DNA of 14,760 nt, taken from Planctomycetota bacterium. Its GTDB lineage: Bacteria; Planctomycetota; Phycisphaerae; Tepidisphaerales; Tepidisphaeraceae. How positions within the stretch are numbered: the stretch's first letter is position 1; each line of letters starts with the position of its first letter. The notes under the pieces were generated by a model, which did no database searches, was not told where the DNA came from, and saw only the letters and a list, made by a program, of their open reading frames with translations. Where the stretch lies: the NCBI GenBank assembly GCA_029777755.1, contig JAKORQ010000659.1, positions 1 through 14,760 on the forward strand, given 5' to 3'. Positions 13,230 through 14,760 of the stretch are shown here, one piece after another. Made by a program: the position numbers and the translations under genes.

Positions 13230-14279
13230 ATGGCCAGAAGTTTAACTGCCTCGGAGAGCGAACTGCTGAACGCCGTGCAGGAGAGTGTGCCGCTGGTGGA
13301 GCGGCCATTTGAGCAGATTGGTGATAAGCTCGGCTTAGGCGAGGCTGAAACCATCGCCACCCTGCGCAAGCTCAAGTCCGGCGAGCGCAAGATCATCCGG
13401 CAGATCAGCGCTATATTCGATACGCGGGCACTGGGATATCGCAGCTCACTGGTTGCGGCGAAGGTGGACCCGGCCCGGATCGACGAGGCGGCCGCGATCA
13501 TCAATGCCCATCCGGGTGTCTCGCACAACTATCAGCGCAATCACGAGTACAACCTCTGGTACACCGTCGCAGTGCCTCCTGACTCGAAACTGGGGCTGGA
13601 GAAGACGATCGATCTTCTGCATCGGCAGAGCGGCGCCATCCAGACCCGGCTGATGCCGACGCTGAAGCTGTTCAAGATCGGCGTGAAGCTCAATCTCGGC
13701 GGCGAGGAGATCGCCGCGCGAAGTGAGAGGTCATCGCCTGCTTTCTCGCAGCGCGATCGGGAGGCGGCGATGAATTTCCGTGTCACTCCTGAGGACAAGC
13801 GCATGATCCGCGTCCTTCAGCAGGACCTGGAGCTTGTGGAGCGCCCATTTGACAGCTGGGCCGAGCAGGCCGGCGTGAGCGTGCAGACGTTGCTCCAGAC
13901 AGCCCGCGAGTATCAGCAGCAAAAGTGCATGCGTCGCTTCTCGGCCGTGCTGCACCATCGCGAGGCCGGCTTCAAGGCCAACGGGATGGGGGTATGGATC
14001 GTCCCGGCCGAGCAGGCCGAGCAGTTTGGCGAGGCCGCCGCCACGTTCTCAGCCGTCAGCCATTGCTATCTGCGCCCGACCTATCCCGACTGGCCTTACA
14101 ACATTTTCACCATGGTGCACGCGCAGGACATGGCCGGCTGCGACGATGTGCTGGCCGCCATCAGCAAGCTGACCGGGGTGCGCGACTACGCCGCCCTGTA
14201 CTCAAGCAAGGAGTACAAGAAGGTGCGCGTGAAGTACTTCACCGAGGAGATTGAAGCCTGGGAAGAGCAGTACGCCTGA
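13230..14279 (+). CDS. ahbAB: Fused siroheme decarboxylase (AhbA-AhbB, Lrp/AsnC-like)
   Basis: The product has 349 residues and two tandem halves, each a winged helix-turn-helix followed by an AsnC-type alpha/beta domain. VERPFEQIGDKLGL (23-36) and VERPFDSWAEQAGV (203-216) are the same element repeated. The first half has LGYRSSLVAAKV (68-79) and the AhbA-type signature HNYQRNHEYNLWYTV (99-113). The second half has LHHREAGFKANGMGVWIVP (241-259) and the AhbB-type signature SHCYLRPTYPDWPYNIFTM (277-295). AhbA and AhbB together convert siroheme to 12,18-didecarboxysiroheme in the alternative haem pathway of archaea and many anaerobes. The closely related NirD/L/G/H proteins do the same step for haem d1. 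Both signatures occur in one chain here, so it probably folds as an internal heterodimer. It is likely an enzyme although automated tools may label it an Lrp/AsnC regulator. No other haem gene is in the window. The cytosolic location and the start at 13230 are well supported. Confidence 0.87.
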   Translation: MARSLTASESELLNAVQESVPLVERPFEQIGDKLGLGEAETIATLRKLKSGERKIIRQISAIFDTRALGYRSSLVAAKVDPARIDEAAAIINAHPGVSHNYQRNHEYNLWYTVAVPPDSKLGLEKTIDLLHRQSGAIQTRLMPTLKLFKIGVKLNLGGEEIAARSERSSPAFSQRDREAAMNFRVTPEDKRMIRVLQQDLELVERPFDSWAEQAGVSVQTLLQTAREYQQQKCMRRFSAVLHHREAGFKANGMGVWIVPAEQAEQFGEAAATFSAVSHCYLRPTYPDWPYNIFTMVHAQDMAGCDDVLAAISKLTGVRDYAALYSSKEYKKVRVKYFTEEIEAWEEQYA

Positions 14280-14289
14280 GGGACGGCCG

Positions 14290-14760
14290 CTATTCGTAGA
14301 TGGTCACCGGCAGGATCTGTCGGCCGAACTGTCGTGCTTCCTCATGGCTGTAGAAGAAGACGTCGAGGCGATAGCCCTTGATGTCGCCGCCGCGGTCGAT
14401 GACAGGCACTGCCTTCCCCGAGCGGTATCCGGGCACACTCACCTTTGTGTAGAAGGGCAGGATACGGGTGTCGGCCGCCACAAAGGCGCCCTTGTTGTAG
14501 CTGACTCGATGTCCACTGGCGGTGATTCCCTGTGCCTTGGGGCCGCAGCATTTTTTGCAGGGGCAGTAAGCAGTGACTTCCATCATCACGACGCGCGGGC
14601 CACGTTCGCTCGGGCGGCCGGTGGGCACTTCCGGCAGCGTCATGACGCTGGGGGATTGCGCCTGGCTGACCGGGGGGATATCGACCGGTTCCGGGTCACG
14701 CGCCATCGCCCTCCTTTGGATGAGCAGGGCGGCCGCTATCAGCAGCAGGCCAAGCAGCAC
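14290..14760 (-). CDS. Membrane-anchored 3D-domain protein (5' end outside the window)
   Basis: A frame of 156 codons runs from the right edge to the stop at 14292-14290, so the true start may lie beyond the window (the first codon, GTG, could be one). Residues 1-14 are a hydrophobic segment (LLGLLLIAAALLI), part of a signal anchor, followed by a Pro/Ser-rich linker to about 55. Residues 58-156 form a 3D domain, a double-psi beta-barrel with three conserved Asp: EVTAYCPCKKCCG (61-73), ASG (81-83), VAADTRILPFYTKVSVPGY (94-112) with D97, and VIDRGGDIKGYRLDVFF (120-136) with D122 and D133. The family is related to lytic transglycosylase MltA and Rpf-like cell-wall proteins, so it probably acts in the periplasm on peptidoglycan or an unknown carbohydrate. 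Four Cys at 66, 68, 71 and 72 could bind metal or form disulfides. It is convergent with the siroheme decarboxylase gene, with a 10-bp gap. Confidence 0.88.
   Translation of the reverse strand: MLLGLLLIAAALLIQRRAMARDPEPVDIPPVSQAQSPSVMTLPEVPTGRPSERGPRVVMMEVTAYCPCKKCCGPKAQGITASGHRVSYNKGAFVAADTRILPFYTKVSVPGYRSGKAVPVIDRGGDIKGYRLDVFFYSHEEARQFGRQILPVTIYE

Noticed and set aside
13230..14279. Lrp/AsnC transcriptional regulator
   Set aside because: The helix-turn-helix and AsnC folds are shared, but both halves carry siroheme decarboxylase signatures and Lrp proteins are single-unit, about 150-170 residues.

Overview
The window is about 60% G+C and densely coded. It holds ten protein genes, two of them cut by the window edges. 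I see no tRNA, rRNA, insertion sequence, integrase or CRISPR array. The gene content and a degenerate CACGAAG-type octamer repeat at 10959-11066 suggest a planctomycete-like (PVC group) bacterium, probably with some anaerobic lifestyle because it carries a siroheme decarboxylase fusion. This is an inference: there is no phylogenetic marker, and the repeat argument rests on general recollection of such genomes.

Layout. Positions 1-753 (minus) are a truncated gene for an exported protein. A 435-bp non-coding stretch rich in short palindromes follows (754-1188). Positions 1189-10942 form a surface-glycan locus. It contains a sulfatase-like hydrolase overlapping a sulfotransferase (plus), a family 2 glycosyltransferase (minus), a second sulfotransferase with a coiled-coil tail (plus), a glycosyltransferase and a GH32-like glycosidase (minus, probably one transcript), and a 1020-residue GT2-GT2-GT4 glycosyltransferase (plus). 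The octamer repeat block closes this locus. Housekeeping-type genes follow: a DinG/XPD-type iron-sulfur helicase (11160-13160), a fused AhbA-AhbB siroheme decarboxylase (13230-14279) and, convergent to it, the 3' part of a membrane-anchored 3D-domain protein (14290-14760).

How the genes fit together. Four glycosyltransferase domains in three proteins could build an oligosaccharide. Two PAPS-type sulfotransferases could sulfate it. The alkaline-phosphatase-superfamily hydrolase and the GH32-like protein could remodel it or transfer groups. No polymerase, flippase or ABC exporter is visible, so the locus is either incomplete here or depends on genes elsewhere. Strands alternate almost gene by gene, which implies several independent promoters rather than one long operon.

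The most interesting points are the translationally coupled hydrolase/sulfotransferase pair (the hydrolase has Thr where sulfatases carry the formylglycine-forming Cys/Ser), the trimodular glycosyltransferase, the coiled-coil sulfotransferase, the fused siroheme decarboxylase, and the period-8 inverted repeat block. I found nothing that clearly amounts to an undescribed defence or mobile system.
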